Assembly (NCBI GenBank): GCA_036406595.1
Contig: DASXAR010000074.1
Location: 46,580-110,579 of the forward strand
DNA: 64,000 nt
Source: VRUE01 sp036406595
GTDB lineage: Bacteria; Actinomycetota; Thermoleophilia; Solirubrobacterales; 70-9
Direction of reading: 5' to 3'
Shown: one piece after another, positions 25,547 to 33,280 of the stretch
How the letters are laid out: the number at the start of each line of letters is the position of its first letter
How positions within the stretch are numbered: the first letter of the stretch is position 1
Program-made: the position numbers and the translations under genes
The notes under the pieces: model-generated
Database searches by the model: none
What the model was told of the DNA's origin: nothing
The model's input: only the letters and a program-made list of their open reading frames with translations

Positions 25547-26653
25547 TCACACGTTGAGGCGGATAGGCATCACCAGATAGCGGAAGTCCTCGTTGTCCAC
25601 CGGCTGCAGCAGGCCCGGGCGCAGCGGCGAGATCAGTCTCAGGACCAGCTCGTCTCCCTCGACGCTGTCTATGCCGTCCTTGAGGAAGTCCGGGTTGAAC
25701 CCGATCTCGAGCGGCTCGCCCTCGAACGCGGCCGGCATCGTCTCCTCCGCGTCCCCGACGTCCGGGGTCGAGGCGGAGATCTTCAGCTCGCCCGGTGAGA
25801 AGGAGAGGCGCAGCGGCGCATTGCGCTGCGCCAGCTGGCTGACCCGGCGGGCGACGGCGAGGAATTCCTCCCGCGGCAGCCTCACGTCGTGCTCGTAGGA
25901 CTCGGGAAGGAGTTGGCGGAAGTTCGGGAACTGCCCCTCGATCAGGGTCGTGTTGAGGACGACGGAGCCGGCCGAGAAGACCGCCTGGGTAGGGCGCAGA
26001 CTGACCTCGACCTCCTCCACCTCCTCGCTGGACACGATCCGGCCCAGCTCGCGCAGCGCCCGGGCGGGGATGTTCGCCTCCAGCTCGCCGCCGAGCGGCG
26101 CCTCCAACGGGGTGCGCTTCACGGCGAGGCGGTAGGAGTCCGTGGCGACCATCGTCATCTCCTCGCCGGCCGCGGTGACCAGGACGCCGGTGAGAACGGG
26201 ACGCATGTCATCCCGGGAGGCGGCGGGTGCGACAACGTCGACGGTATCGGCAAGCGCCTGCGCCGGAATCCGCAGGTTCTCGCCCTCACCTTCGGGAACC
26301 TTGGGGAAGTCCTCCGCCGGGAGGACCCGGAGATGGAATCGAGACCCCCCGCTGCGGATCTCGACGTCACGCTCCGCCTCGCGCGTCTCGACCGAGACGC
26401 TCTCGTCGCCGAGCGAGCGGGCCAGCTCGGCAAACAGCCGGCCGGGAACCAGGACGGCCCCGGCCTCGCCCACCTCGGCCTCGAGCTCGGTGCGGAGCCC
26501 GAGGTTGCCATCGGTGGCGCTCAGCGTCACCGGGCCGGAGTCCGCGTTGAGGAGGATCCCGGACAGAGCCTGCGTCGTCTCGCGGGACGACACCGCCCGG
26601 GAGACGATCGACAGCTTGGCGACGAGGTCGTCTCGCTTGACAGTCAGCTTCAA
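25547..26653 (-). CDS. dnaN: DNA polymerase III beta subunit (sliding clamp)
   Basis: This 368-residue sliding clamp begins MKLTVKRDDLVAKLSIVSRAV and has three repeated clamp folds. Conserved ATDSYRLAVKR lies near 170, LPESYEHDVRLPREEF near 239 and the C-terminal YLVMPIRL motif at the end. The start is TTG 26651-26653 with AAGGA 7 bases upstream, so it is not leaderless. recF follows after nine bases. Confidence 0.97.
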   Translation of the reverse strand: MKLTVKRDDLVAKLSIVSRAVSSRETTQALSGILLNADSGPVTLSATDGNLGLRTELEAEVGEAGAVLVPGRLFAELARSLGDESVSVETREAERDVEIRSGGSRFHLRVLPAEDFPKVPEGEGENLRIPAQALADTVDVVAPAASRDDMRPVLTGVLVTAAGEEMTMVATDSYRLAVKRTPLEAPLGGELEANIPARALRELGRIVSSEEVEEVEVSLRPTQAVFSAGSVVLNTTLIEGQFPNFRQLLPESYEHDVRLPREEFLAVARRVSQLAQRNAPLRLSFSPGELKISASTPDVGDAEETMPAAFEGEPLEIGFNPDFLKDGIDSVEGDELVLRLISPLRPGLLQPVDNEDFRYLVMPIRLNV

Positions 26654-26820
26654 GAACGAATCCTTGCTTTCAGTTGGATTAGGGCCTGTGGATTTGGGGA
26701 TGGCGCCCCCCTATCCGCCATCTGGTGCGGATGAGGGCCTGTGGACGTGGCTGTGGGGAGAGTGGATTCTTGCAATGCGGTCGGCCGTTCAGCCCGGGCC
26801 GGCGGGGGTGCTGTGGATTG
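26654..26820. other. Candidate oriC segment: DnaA-box-like cluster between dnaA and dnaN
   Basis: The 135-base gap, plus the end of dnaA, holds repeated TGTGGA motifs, the reverse of TTATCCACA-type DnaA boxes: TGTGGATTT at 26687, TGTGGACGT at 26740, TGTGGGGAG at 26752 and TGTGGATTG at 26812. All point the same way. TTGGATTAG (26674) and AGTGGATTC (26761) are weaker. A dnaA-dnaN gap with clustered boxes is a usual origin site. No strongly AT-rich unwinding stretch is obvious. Confidence 0.5.
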
Positions 26821-28123
26821 AGCTTCGCAGGGCGTTGACCCGAGCGGCCAGGTCCGGGTCGTCGGCGAGAGCCGCCTCGATGCGCCGCAGGGAGTTGTGG
26901 ATCGTCGAATGATCGCGGTTGCCGTAGAGGCGGCCGATCTGGGGCAGCGAGAGGTCGGTCAGCTCGCGGGTGAGGAGGATCGCAACCTGGCGGGCGCGAA
27001 GCGGGGTCGCGGCGCGCGCCCCCCCGACCAGCTCTGTCCGGGAGATCCCGAAGGAGTCCGCCACCCTCTGCTGGATCTCCTCGACCGTGGTCGGACGGGA
27101 CGGCCGGCCGACCAGCGGGATCAGCTCGGCGATCAGCTCGGTGCTCACCGGCGCCGCGTTCAGGGAGGCGTGGGCGAGTACGCGGGTCAGCGCGCCGCGA
27201 AGCCGCCGCAGGTTGGCGTCGCTGCGCCGGGCGAGCTCGGCGAGGGCGTCCTTGTCGGCCGGCTCGACCCCGGCCTCGCGCGCCAGCTGGTTGAGGACCG
27301 TGAGCCGAGTCGGTTGGTCCGGCTCCTCGACCGGAACCGTGAGGCCCCACTCGAACCGGTCCCTCAACCTCGCCTCGAGCGTGGAGAGCTGGCTCGGGAT
27401 GCGGTCGGCCGAGAGGACGAGCTGGCTGCCCCCCTCATACAGCGCGTTGAAGGTGTGAAAGAACTCCTCTTCGGTGTGGTGCTTGCCCTGGAGGAACTGG
27501 ACGTCGTCGACGAGCAGGACGTCGAGGTCGCGGTAGCGTCGCTTGAAACCCTCGGCGCCGCTCGAGCGAAGGGCCGAGACGAACTCGTTGGTGAAGCACT
27601 CGGCGGTGGTGTAGCGGACGCCGAGCGAGGGGGCGTGGACGCGGAGGTAGTTGGCTATCGCCGCCAGCAGGTGGGTCTTGCCCAGGCCCGGGGGGCCGTG
27701 GAGGAAGAGGGGGTTGTAGGCCTCCGATGGGGCCTCGGCGACGGCGAGGGCGGCTGCGTGGGCGAGGCGGTTTCCCTGTCCGATCACGAAGCGCTCGAAG
27801 CTATAGCTCGGGTTGAGGTCCAGCTCTGCGCAGGAATCGCCGCCGGTCGGGCCCGTCTCTGGGCCGGGTTCGGCGAATTCGACCGCGTCGAACGGAAGGT
27901 CGCAGCGGCGCAGCGCATCCTCGATCAGGCCCGCGTAGCGCCGCTCGACCCAGGAGCGGATGCGCTCCGGCGCAGCGACGAGGAGGGTGGTCTCGCGGGC
28001 ATCGACGACCGTCAGCGGCTCGAGCCAGAGGCGGAACGTCGACTCCGGGACGGACGCCCTCAGCTGGTCGCGGGTGGCCCTCCACGCGGCCTCGATGTTC
28101 TTGCGGTCGACGTCTCCGGGCAC
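26789..28123 (-). CDS. dnaA: Chromosomal replication initiator DnaA
   Basis: This 444-residue initiator has an N-terminal helicase-contact domain, an AAA+ domain with Walker A LHGPPGLGKTHLL (143-150) and Walker B LLVDDVQF (203-210), and a DNA-binding domain with GNRDHSTIHNSLRRIE that reads DnaA boxes. GTG 28121-28123 is preferred over a TTG 17 codons upstream because the -10-like TATGGT (28137-28132) lies eight bases before it and homology begins there. It is divergent from rpmH. Confidence 0.95.
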   Translation of the reverse strand: MPGDVDRKNIEAAWRATRDQLRASVPESTFRLWLEPLTVVDARETTLLVAAPERIRSWVERRYAGLIEDALRRCDLPFDAVEFAEPGPETGPTGGDSCAELDLNPSYSFERFVIGQGNRLAHAAALAVAEAPSEAYNPLFLHGPPGLGKTHLLAAIANYLRVHAPSLGVRYTTAECFTNEFVSALRSSGAEGFKRRYRDLDVLLVDDVQFLQGKHHTEEEFFHTFNALYEGGSQLVLSADRIPSQLSTLEARLRDRFEWGLTVPVEEPDQPTRLTVLNQLAREAGVEPADKDALAELARRSDANLRRLRGALTRVLAHASLNAAPVSTELIAELIPLVGRPSRPTTVEEIQQRVADSFGISRTELVGGARAATPLRARQVAILLTRELTDLSLPQIGRLYGNRDHSTIHNSLRRIEAALADDPDLAARVNALRSSIHSTPAGPG

Positions 28124-28131
28124 CCGCGCCG

Positions 28132-28137
28132 ACCATA
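28132..28137 (-). promoter_or_regulatory. -10-like TATGGT for dnaA
   Basis: On the minus strand TATGGT is followed by 8 bases and then GTG, the dnaA start chosen here. There is no Shine-Dalgarno. This fits the short-leader pattern. Confidence 0.45.
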
Positions 28138-28207
28138 GCGCCGCCCCGCCGGCTCGGGTCCGGGCGAACCGCAAAACCCGAAGAAACTTTGAACCCCCGG
28201 CCCTCCG

Positions 28208-28213
28208 TATACT
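28208..28213 (+). promoter_or_regulatory. -10-like TATACT for rpmH
   Basis: TATACT ends 10 bases before the rpmH ATG. AAACTT at 28185 gives a 17-base spacer as a weak -35, and TTGAAC at 28189 gives only 13. No Shine-Dalgarno is present. Confidence 0.55.
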
Positions 28214-28223
28214 GCGACGCCCA

Positions 28224-28358
28224 ATGAAGCGGACCTACCAGCCAAAGAGGCGGAAGAGGGCGAAGACCCATGGGTTTCGCGCGAGGATGCGGACGCGCGG
28301 CGGGCGAGCGATTCTGAGACGGCGCCGCCGCAAAGGGCGTTCGCGCCTGACACCGTAG
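28224..28358 (+). CDS. rpmH: 50S ribosomal protein L34
   Basis: This 44-residue basic protein, MKRTYQPKRRKRAKTHGFR and on, is the complete L34 sequence of the large ribosomal subunit. It is the first gene of the plus-strand operon leaving the origin. rnpA begins two bases after its stop, the classic rpmH-rnpA pair. Confidence 0.98.
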   Translation: MKRTYQPKRRKRAKTHGFRARMRTRGGRAILRRRRRKGRSRLTP

Positions 28359-28360
28359 AG

Positions 28361-28729
28361 ATGCCGCCGAAGCGACGCCGGCTCTCGCGCAGCGGCGAGT
28401 TCGACCGCGTCTATCGCGACGGCTCATCCCATGCCACCCGATACCTCGTCCTCTACAGCTTTCCGCGCCGCGAGGACGAGGAGCGCTCCGTCCGACTGGG
28501 CGTCTCGGTGAGCAGAAAGGTGGGAGGGGCGGTCGAGCGGAACCGCGCCAAGCGGACTCTGCGCGATGCGTTCTGGGAGGCGGCTGAGCGGGTGCCGGAT
28601 GGACACGATTTCGTCCTTGTGGCACGGCCCGAGATTGGCGACCTGATCGAGCGCGACGGGGTCGCCGGGGTGCGGGCCAGCGTCGAAGAGGCGCTCGCCG
28701 CCGCCTCGCCGGGGGGCCGTTCCACGTGA
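28361..28729 (+). CDS. rnpA: Ribonuclease P protein component
   Basis: This 122-residue basic protein binds RNase P RNA and supports tRNA 5'-end maturation. It has RLGVSVSRKVGGAVERNRAKR near 47-67, containing the RNR motif that defines the family, and the N-terminal LSRSGEFDRVYRDG. Its last codons and stop are part of the parS-like site at 28719-28732, and its TGA overlaps the yidD start. Confidence 0.97.
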   Translation: MPPKRRRLSRSGEFDRVYRDGSSHATRYLVLYSFPRREDEERSVRLGVSVSRKVGGAVERNRAKRTLRDAFWEAAERVPDGHDFVLVARPEIGDLIERDGVAGVRASVEEALAAASPGGRST

Positions 28730-28732
28730 AAC
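28719..28732. promoter_or_regulatory. parS centromere site (ParB binding)
   Basis: GTTCCACGTGAAAC matches 13 of 14 bases of the conserved parS core GTTTCACGTGAAAC. It lies 2.2 kb before parA and near the DnaA-box cluster, where parS sites usually occur. It spans the rnpA stop and the GTG start of yidD. Confidence 0.8.
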
Positions 28733-28998
28733 GCCTTCTGCTTGCCGCCGTCTCCGCCTATCGGCGCTGGCTCTCGCCGGCACTGCCACGCCGCTGCCGC
28801 TACGAGCCGACCTGCTCCGCGTACGCCGCGGAGGCGATCCGGCGCCACGGCGCCGCAAGGGGCGCGGTGCTCGCCGGCTGGCGCCTTCTGCGCTGCAATC
28901 CCTTCAGCCACGGCGGCTTCGACCCGGTGCCCGGGCGGTTCACGCTCAGAGTCGGCCCGGTGGACCCGGCCGATTACCACCACGAGGCGCGGACGTGA
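28726..28998 (+). CDS. yidD: Membrane protein insertion efficiency factor YidD
   Basis: This 90-residue amphipathic protein has the conserved CRYEPTCSAYAAEAIRRHGA near 24-43 and LLRCNPFSHGGFDPVP near 54-69, the YidD family pattern. It assists YidC-dependent insertion at the inner membrane face. GTG 28726 overlaps the rnpA stop, and yidC overlaps its end. The start codon sits in the parS site, so bound ParB could affect it. Confidence 0.95.
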   Translation: MKRLLLAAVSAYRRWLSPALPRRCRYEPTCSAYAAEAIRRHGAARGAVLAGWRLLRCNPFSHGGFDPVPGRFTLRVGPVDPADYHHEART

Positions 28999-29744
28999 TC
29001 CCGGCCAACATCCTCCAGCCCCTGATCGACGTCGCCAACGGCGTCCTCCAGTTCTTCCACGACAACGTCGGCCTCAGCTGGGGGATGTCGATCATCGCTC
29101 TGACCATCGCCACGCGCGCGCTGCTGATTCCGCTCACCTACAAATCCCTGAAAGGAATGCGGGCGCTGCAGGCGCTGCAGCCGCAGCTGAAGGAGATCCA
29201 GGCGAAGTACAAGAACGACAAACAGCGCATGCAGCAGGAGATGATGCGCTTCTACCAGGAGAACAAAGTCAACCCCTTTGCCTCCTGCATCCCGCTGCTG
29301 GCGCAGCTGCCCGTATTCATCACCCTCTTCTACGTGCTCAGGCACGAGCTCCCCGAAGACATCGGCTGCGAGGCCGGGCACTGCGGGGACAAGGCCTCCT
29401 TCCTCTTCATCCCGGACCTGACCGCGAAGGCGACAGGCGCGGTCCTGATCACGCTGCTGGTCCTCTACATCGGCACGCAGCTGGTCTCCGGGCTCGTGAT
29501 GGCGGTCACCGCTGACAAAAGCCAGCGCACGATGATGTTCGTGCTGCCCTTCATCTTCGTCCCCTTCGTCGTCACCTTCCCGGCCGGCCTCGTCGTCTAC
29601 TGGATCACCACCAACTGCTGGACGATCGGGCAGCAGTACACGATCCAGCGCCTGATCCCCGCCCCTGCCGCCCCGACGCCCGAGGAGGCGAGGGCAGCGA
29701 AGCCGCCACCGAAACCGCCCCGGAAGAAGAAGCGGCGAAGATAG
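28995..29744 (+). CDS. yidC: Membrane protein insertase YidC/Oxa1
   Basis: This 249-residue insertase lacks the large periplasmic domain of Gram-negative YidC, as in Gram-positives. TM segments carry MSIIALTIATRALLIPLTYK near 32 with the Arg of the hydrophilic groove, then a cytoplasmic hairpin (LQPQLKEIQAKYKNDKQRMQQ) near 63 and NPFASCIPLLAQLPVFITLF near 94. The C-terminus is highly basic (KPPRKKKRRR), which may contact ribosomes. GTG 28995 overlaps yidD. Confidence 0.96.
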   Translation: MIPANILQPLIDVANGVLQFFHDNVGLSWGMSIIALTIATRALLIPLTYKSLKGMRALQALQPQLKEIQAKYKNDKQRMQQEMMRFYQENKVNPFASCIPLLAQLPVFITLFYVLRHELPEDIGCEAGHCGDKASFLFIPDLTAKATGAVLITLLVLYIGTQLVSGLVMAVTADKSQRTMMFVLPFIFVPFVVTFPAGLVVYWITTNCWTIGQQYTIQRLIPAPAAPTPEEARAAKPPPKPPRKKKRRR

Positions 29745-29778
29745 GCGCCCCTCCCGTCAACCCGGATAGGGTGCACCC

Positions 29779-30261
29779 GTGAATGAGAACAGGGACTGGC
29801 CGGAGAAGCCCGCCGAGCGCGTGAGGGAGCTGGTCGAGGGGGTCCTCGACGGGCTCGATCTCGAGGGCGACGTCGAGGTGACGGAGGACGACGAGCGGAT
29901 CGAAGCGACCGTCGTCGGCGATGACGATTACGGCCTGCTGATCGGCAAGCGCGGGCAGACGATCGACGCCCTCCAGCTGCTCTGCTACCAGGCGGCATTC
30001 CGCGGCATGCGCGAGCGGAAGCGGGTCCTGGTCGATGCCGCCGGCTACCGCGAGCGCCGCCGCGAGGTCCTGATCGCCCGGGCGGATCGCGCCGCGGAGC
30101 AGGCGCTCGAGGTGAACCGCGCCGTGGAAATGGACCCGATGAGCGCGCAGGAGCGGCGCGTCGTCCACGAGCATTTGCGCGACCGGGCCGGCATCGAGAC
30201 GTTCAGCGAAGGCGACGAGCCGCGCCGCTGCGTGGTCGTCGCCCCCCTAGTCACAGAGTGA
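29779..30261 (+). CDS. jag: RNA-binding protein Jag/KhpB (KH-R3H)
   Basis: This is a 160-residue protein with a KH domain (GLLIGKRGQTIDALQLLCYQ near 53-72) followed by an R3H domain (PMSAQERRVVHEHLRDR near 117). It lacks the N-terminal Jag_N domain of firmicute versions. KhpB proteins bind RNA and affect division and wall synthesis. GTG 29779 has TAGGGT six bases upstream and no Shine-Dalgarno. rsmG overlaps its stop. Confidence 0.92.
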   Translation: MNENRDWPEKPAERVRELVEGVLDGLDLEGDVEVTEDDERIEATVVGDDDYGLLIGKRGQTIDALQLLCYQAAFRGMRERKRVLVDAAGYRERRREVLIARADRAAEQALEVNRAVEMDPMSAQERRVVHEHLRDRAGIETFSEGDEPRRCVVVAPLVTE

Positions 30262-30941
30262 GCGAAGGCTCCTCCGGCCGGCTCGACGAGGAGGGCCGCC
30301 GCAGGCTCGGGGTGGTCCTGCAGCTGCTCGAAGCGGAGCGGGCCTCGGTCAGCTCCGTGACCGCGCCGGACCGCGCCTGGCGCGTCCACGTGGACGACAG
30401 CCTCACGGGCCTCGAGGTCGCCGCCCTCGCCGAGGCGGAACGGATCGCGGACGTCGGCGCGGGCGCGGGCTTTCCGGGGCTTCCGCTGGCCGTCGCGCTG
30501 CCGGCCGCCCGGGTCGATCTGATCGAGTCGATCGGCCGCAAGTGCGCGTTCATCGAGCGGGCGATCGCCGCTGCGGAGATCCGCAACGCGCGGGCCCTCC
30601 ACGCTCGCTCGGAGGAGGTTGCATCGGGGGCCGGCCGCGAGGAATATGACGCGGTCACGGCGCGTGCGGTCGGCCGGCTCTCGACTCTCGCCGAGCTCGC
30701 CTCGCCGTTGCTCCGCGAGGACGGCGTCCTCGTCGCCTGGAAGGGAAGGCGCGACGGCGAGGAGGAGGCCCAGCTCGAGCGCGCCGCAGCCGCGCTGGCG
30801 ATGCGGCCGGAGGCGGTGCTGGAGGTCGGCGAGATTGCCGGCAGCAGGCACCGGCACCTGCACGTCGTCCGCAAGTCCGGGCCGACACCGGCGGAGCTTC
30901 CGCGCCGGGCCGGGATGGCCAAGAAGCGACCCCGAGGCTGA
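30258..30941 (+). CDS. rsmG: 16S rRNA (guanine527-N7)-methyltransferase
   Basis: This 227-residue SAM-dependent enzyme methylates G527 of 16S rRNA. It has the SAM motif IADVGAGAGFPGLPLAVALP near 63, IESIGRKCAFIERA near 88, and AVTARAVGRLSTLAELASPLL near 131. Loss of this gene often gives low-level streptomycin resistance. GTG 30258 overlaps the jag stop. Placement between jag and parA is typical of the origin cluster. Confidence 0.95.
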   Translation: MSEGSSGRLDEEGRRRLGVVLQLLEAERASVSSVTAPDRAWRVHVDDSLTGLEVAALAEAERIADVGAGAGFPGLPLAVALPAARVDLIESIGRKCAFIERAIAAAEIRNARALHARSEEVASGAGREEYDAVTARAVGRLSTLAELASPLLREDGVLVAWKGRRDGEEEAQLERAAAALAMRPEAVLEVGEIAGSRHRHLHVVRKSGPTPAELPRRAGMAKKRPRG

Positions 30942-30947
30942 CCCATC

Positions 30948-30953
30948 TAGTCT
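30948..30953 (+). promoter_or_regulatory. -10-like TAGTCT before parA
   Basis: TAGTCT ends 9 bases before the parA ATG, with no Shine-Dalgarno between them. It fits the short-leader pattern, though parA may also be read from upstream. Confidence 0.35.
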
Positions 30954-30962
30954 CCGAACGCG

Positions 30963-31721
30963 ATGGGCTCGGTCTACGCACTGGCGAACCAGAAGGGAGG
31001 CGTCGGCAAGACGACGACCGCCGTCAACCTGGCAGCCTGCGTCGCGGTCGAGGGCGCCCAGACTCTCCTGGTCGACCTCGACCCCCAGTGCAACGCGACG
31101 GTGGCGCTCGGCGCCGATCGCGACCTGCACCCCTCCTCCTACGACTGCCTGATCGGCGAGGTCTCGGTGGCCGAAGCGGCGCGCCCGGCCGGGCCCGACA
31201 ACCTCTGGCTGGTCCCGGCAAGCCGGGACCTGGCGGGCGCCGCTGTCGAGCTGCCCCGTCTGGAGGGATCCGAGACGCGCCTGCGTGAACGGCTCGGCCC
31301 GGTGCGGGACCGGTTCGCGTTCACGATGCTCGACTGCCCGCCGACCCTGGGGCCGGTCAGCGTCAACGCGCTGGTCGCCGCCGACCGGGTCATCGTCCCG
31401 GTCCAGGCCGAGTACCTGGCGCTGGAGGGATTGGTCCAGTTCCTGGATACGCTCGGCATGATTCGCCGCGAGCTCAACCCTGCGCTGAACGTGTCAGGTC
31501 TATTGATCACCATGCATGACGAGCGCACCCGTCTGGCGCAGGACGTCGAGCACGAGTTGCGCGAGCACTTCCCAGGAATGGTCTTCGAAACCGTCATCCC
31601 CCGCAGCGTCAGGGTCGCCGAGGCTCCGAGCTACGGGCTGCCCGTGACAGAGCACGCGCCCGGCTCGCGCGGGTCCGACGCCTACCGCGCGCTGGCGGGG
31701 GAGCTGGCGACCCGTGGCTAG
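30963..31721 (+). CDS. parA: Chromosome partitioning ATPase ParA (Soj)
   Basis: This 252-residue ATPase moves ParB-bound origins. The deviant Walker A is ANQKGGVGKTTTAVNLA near 8-24, Walker B-like LLVDLDPQCNATVALG near 35 and LDCPPTLGPVSVNAL near 123. It ends eight bases inside parB. With parB and the parS site at 28719 this is a complete ParABS system. Confidence 0.97.
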   Translation: MGSVYALANQKGGVGKTTTAVNLAACVAVEGAQTLLVDLDPQCNATVALGADRDLHPSSYDCLIGEVSVAEAARPAGPDNLWLVPASRDLAGAAVELPRLEGSETRLRERLGPVRDRFAFTMLDCPPTLGPVSVNALVAADRVIVPVQAEYLALEGLVQFLDTLGMIRRELNPALNVSGLLITMHDERTRLAQDVEHELREHFPGMVFETVIPRSVRVAEAPSYGLPVTEHAPGSRGSDAYRALAGELATRG

Positions 31722-32589
31722 CGCCACCAAGCGCGGTATCGGGCGCGGCCTCGCGGCGATCCTTCCCGAGGGCGACGCCGAGCAGCTCGGCGATCTGCTG
31801 GAGCTCCCGGTCGAGCTGATCAAGCCGAATCCGAAGCAGCCCAGGACGAGCTTCGACGAGGCGGCCCTCGCCGGTCTGGCCGACTCGATCTCCAGCAGCG
31901 GTGTGATCCAGCCCCTGCTGGTCCGGCCTCTCCACGATGGCGGTTACGAGCTGATCGCCGGAGAGCGCCGTTGGCGGGCGGCGCGGCTCGCCGGCCTCGA
32001 CAAAATCCCGGCGATCGTCCGCGACCAGGAGCGGGCCGAGCGCCTCCAGGTCGCCCTGATCGAGAACATGGTGCGGGAGGACCTCAACCCGGTCGACGAG
32101 GCGCGCGCCTGCGCAGCTCTCGTCGATGACCTCGGCCTCTCGAAAGAGGAGCTGGCGAAGCGGATCGGCCGCAGCCGGCCCTCGGTCTCGAACCTGATCC
32201 GGCTGCTCGACCTGCCCGACGAGGCCCTCGCACTGCTCGAGTCGGGCGACCTGACCGAGGGGCACGGCCGCGCGCTGCTCGCGGTGAGCGGCAACGACGC
32301 CCGCCGCCGCCTCGCGCGGTCGGCCGCCAAGGGCGGCTGGTCGGTGCGCGAGACCGAGAGGCAGGCCCGGCTGGCCAGCCAGCCAAAGAAAGGGAAGAGT
32401 TCGCGCAGGGGTCTCGGGCCCGAAGAGACGGCGGCGCTCCGCGAGGCTGCCGACCGACTTGAGGAGGCCCTCGGACAGGAGGTCAGGGTGAGGCCGAGGG
32501 GGGAGGAGGAAATCGCGGTGGAGATCCGCTTCGAGTCGCTCGCCGACGCCCTCAAGCTGGCCGACGGGCTGGGCCCTGGCAGGCGCTGA
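31714..32589 (+). CDS. parB: Chromosome partitioning protein ParB
   Basis: This 291-residue CTPase and DNA-binding protein has the N-terminal KRGIGRGLAAILP, the CTP-binding GERRWRAARLAGL (GERRxRA) near 88, ENMVREDLNPVDEA near 116, and the HTH LAKRIGRSRPSVSNLIRLLD near 148-167 that reads parS. GTG 31714 overlaps the parA stop by eight bases. ParB loads at parS, slides as a clamp and stimulates ParA. Confidence 0.96.
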   Translation: MASATKRGIGRGLAAILPEGDAEQLGDLLELPVELIKPNPKQPRTSFDEAALAGLADSISSSGVIQPLLVRPLHDGGYELIAGERRWRAARLAGLDKIPAIVRDQERAERLQVALIENMVREDLNPVDEARACAALVDDLGLSKEELAKRIGRSRPSVSNLIRLLDLPDEALALLESGDLTEGHGRALLAVSGNDARRRLARSAAKGGWSVRETERQARLASQPKKGKSSRRGLGPEETAALREAADRLEEALGQEVRVRPRGEEEIAVEIRFESLADALKLADGLGPGRR

Positions 32590-32619
32590 TCGCCCGCAAG
32601 GGCGCGGCGGCCCTGCCGC

Positions 32620-32625
32620 TATCAT
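32620..32625 (+). promoter_or_regulatory. -10-like TATCAT before tRNA-Ile
   Basis: TATCAT ends 11 bases before the first base of the mature tRNA, a plausible -10. No clear -35 is seen. Confidence 0.45.
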
Positions 32626-32636
32626 CGCCAACCCGC

Positions 32637-32710
<74 letters not shown>

Positions 32711-32722
32711 TCGCCGCGTTCA

Positions 32723-32749
32723 TATAATCGGTTGCCCAACGGCTCGGAG
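32723..32749 (+). promoter_or_regulatory. TATAAT box and Shine-Dalgarno of the DUF151 gene
   Basis: A perfect -10 TATAAT lies at 32723-32728 just after the tRNA, and GGAG at 32746-32749 is six bases before GTG 32756. The -10 lies before an in-frame TTG at 32732, so the GTG is the better start. This gene has a normal leader, unlike many neighbours. Confidence 0.6.
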
Positions 32750-32755
32750 CAATTT

Positions 32756-33244
32756 GTGCAGCAGATGCAGATCTATGGGGTCAGCTTCGACATGGTCGGC
32801 AAGCAGCCGATCGTGTTGCTGAAGACGGTTGACGGCAACCGCTTCCTGCCGATCTGGATCGGCCACCCGGAGGCGGCGGCGATCCTGATGAAGCTGCAGG
32901 GTGCCTCGACCCCCCGTCCGATGACCCACGACCTGCTCTCCGACGTGCTCGAGCAGCTCGACGCGAAGTGCGAGCGGGTCGCGGTGACCGAGCTGCGGGA
33001 CAACACCTTCTACGCCTCGATCACCGTCTCGATCGACGGCTCCGAGATGGAGATCGACTCCCGCCCCTCCGACGCGCTGGCCCTCGCGGTGCGCGTGTCG
33101 GCGCCGATCTTCGCCGCCGAGGAGGTCATCGAGGAGTCGGCAATCGAGTTCGAGCACGAAGTCGAGGACACCGAGGAGGTCGTCGATCGCTTCAAGGAGT
33201 TCCTCGACGAGGTCTCCCCCGACGACTTCGCGCAGGATTCCTAG
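32756..33244 (+). CDS. DUF151 bifunctional nuclease-family protein
   Basis: This is a 162-residue acidic protein with the DUF151 core: MVGKQPIVLLKTVDGNRFLPIWIG, HPEAAAILMKLQG, TRPMTHDLLSDVL-like and DSRPSDALALAVRVSAPIF. Characterised relatives have DNase/RNase activity (plant BBD proteins), but the role in bacteria is not settled. The tail (EVEDTEEVVDRFKEFLDEV) is strongly acidic and probably helical. It is convergent with the second ddl gene. Confidence 0.88.
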   Translation: MQQMQIYGVSFDMVGKQPIVLLKTVDGNRFLPIWIGHPEAAAILMKLQGASTPRPMTHDLLSDVLEQLDAKCERVAVTELRDNTFYASITVSIDGSEMEIDSRPSDALALAVRVSAPIFAAEEVIEESAIEFEHEVEDTEEVVDRFKEFLDEVSPDDFAQDS

Positions 33245-33280
33245 CGCCCCGGAGCCGGGCGGGGAGTCGCCTCGTTTCCC

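Noticed and set aside
30384..30395. GTCCACGTGGAC palindrome in rsmG as a second parS
   Set aside because: It lacks the GTTTC/GAAAC flanks of parS, and the bases are explained by conserved codons (VHVDD).
32732..32755. TTG 32732 as the start of the DUF151 protein
   Set aside because: It lies four bases after the -10 TATAAT, so it would be at or before the transcription start. GGAG before GTG 32756 is a proper ribosome site.
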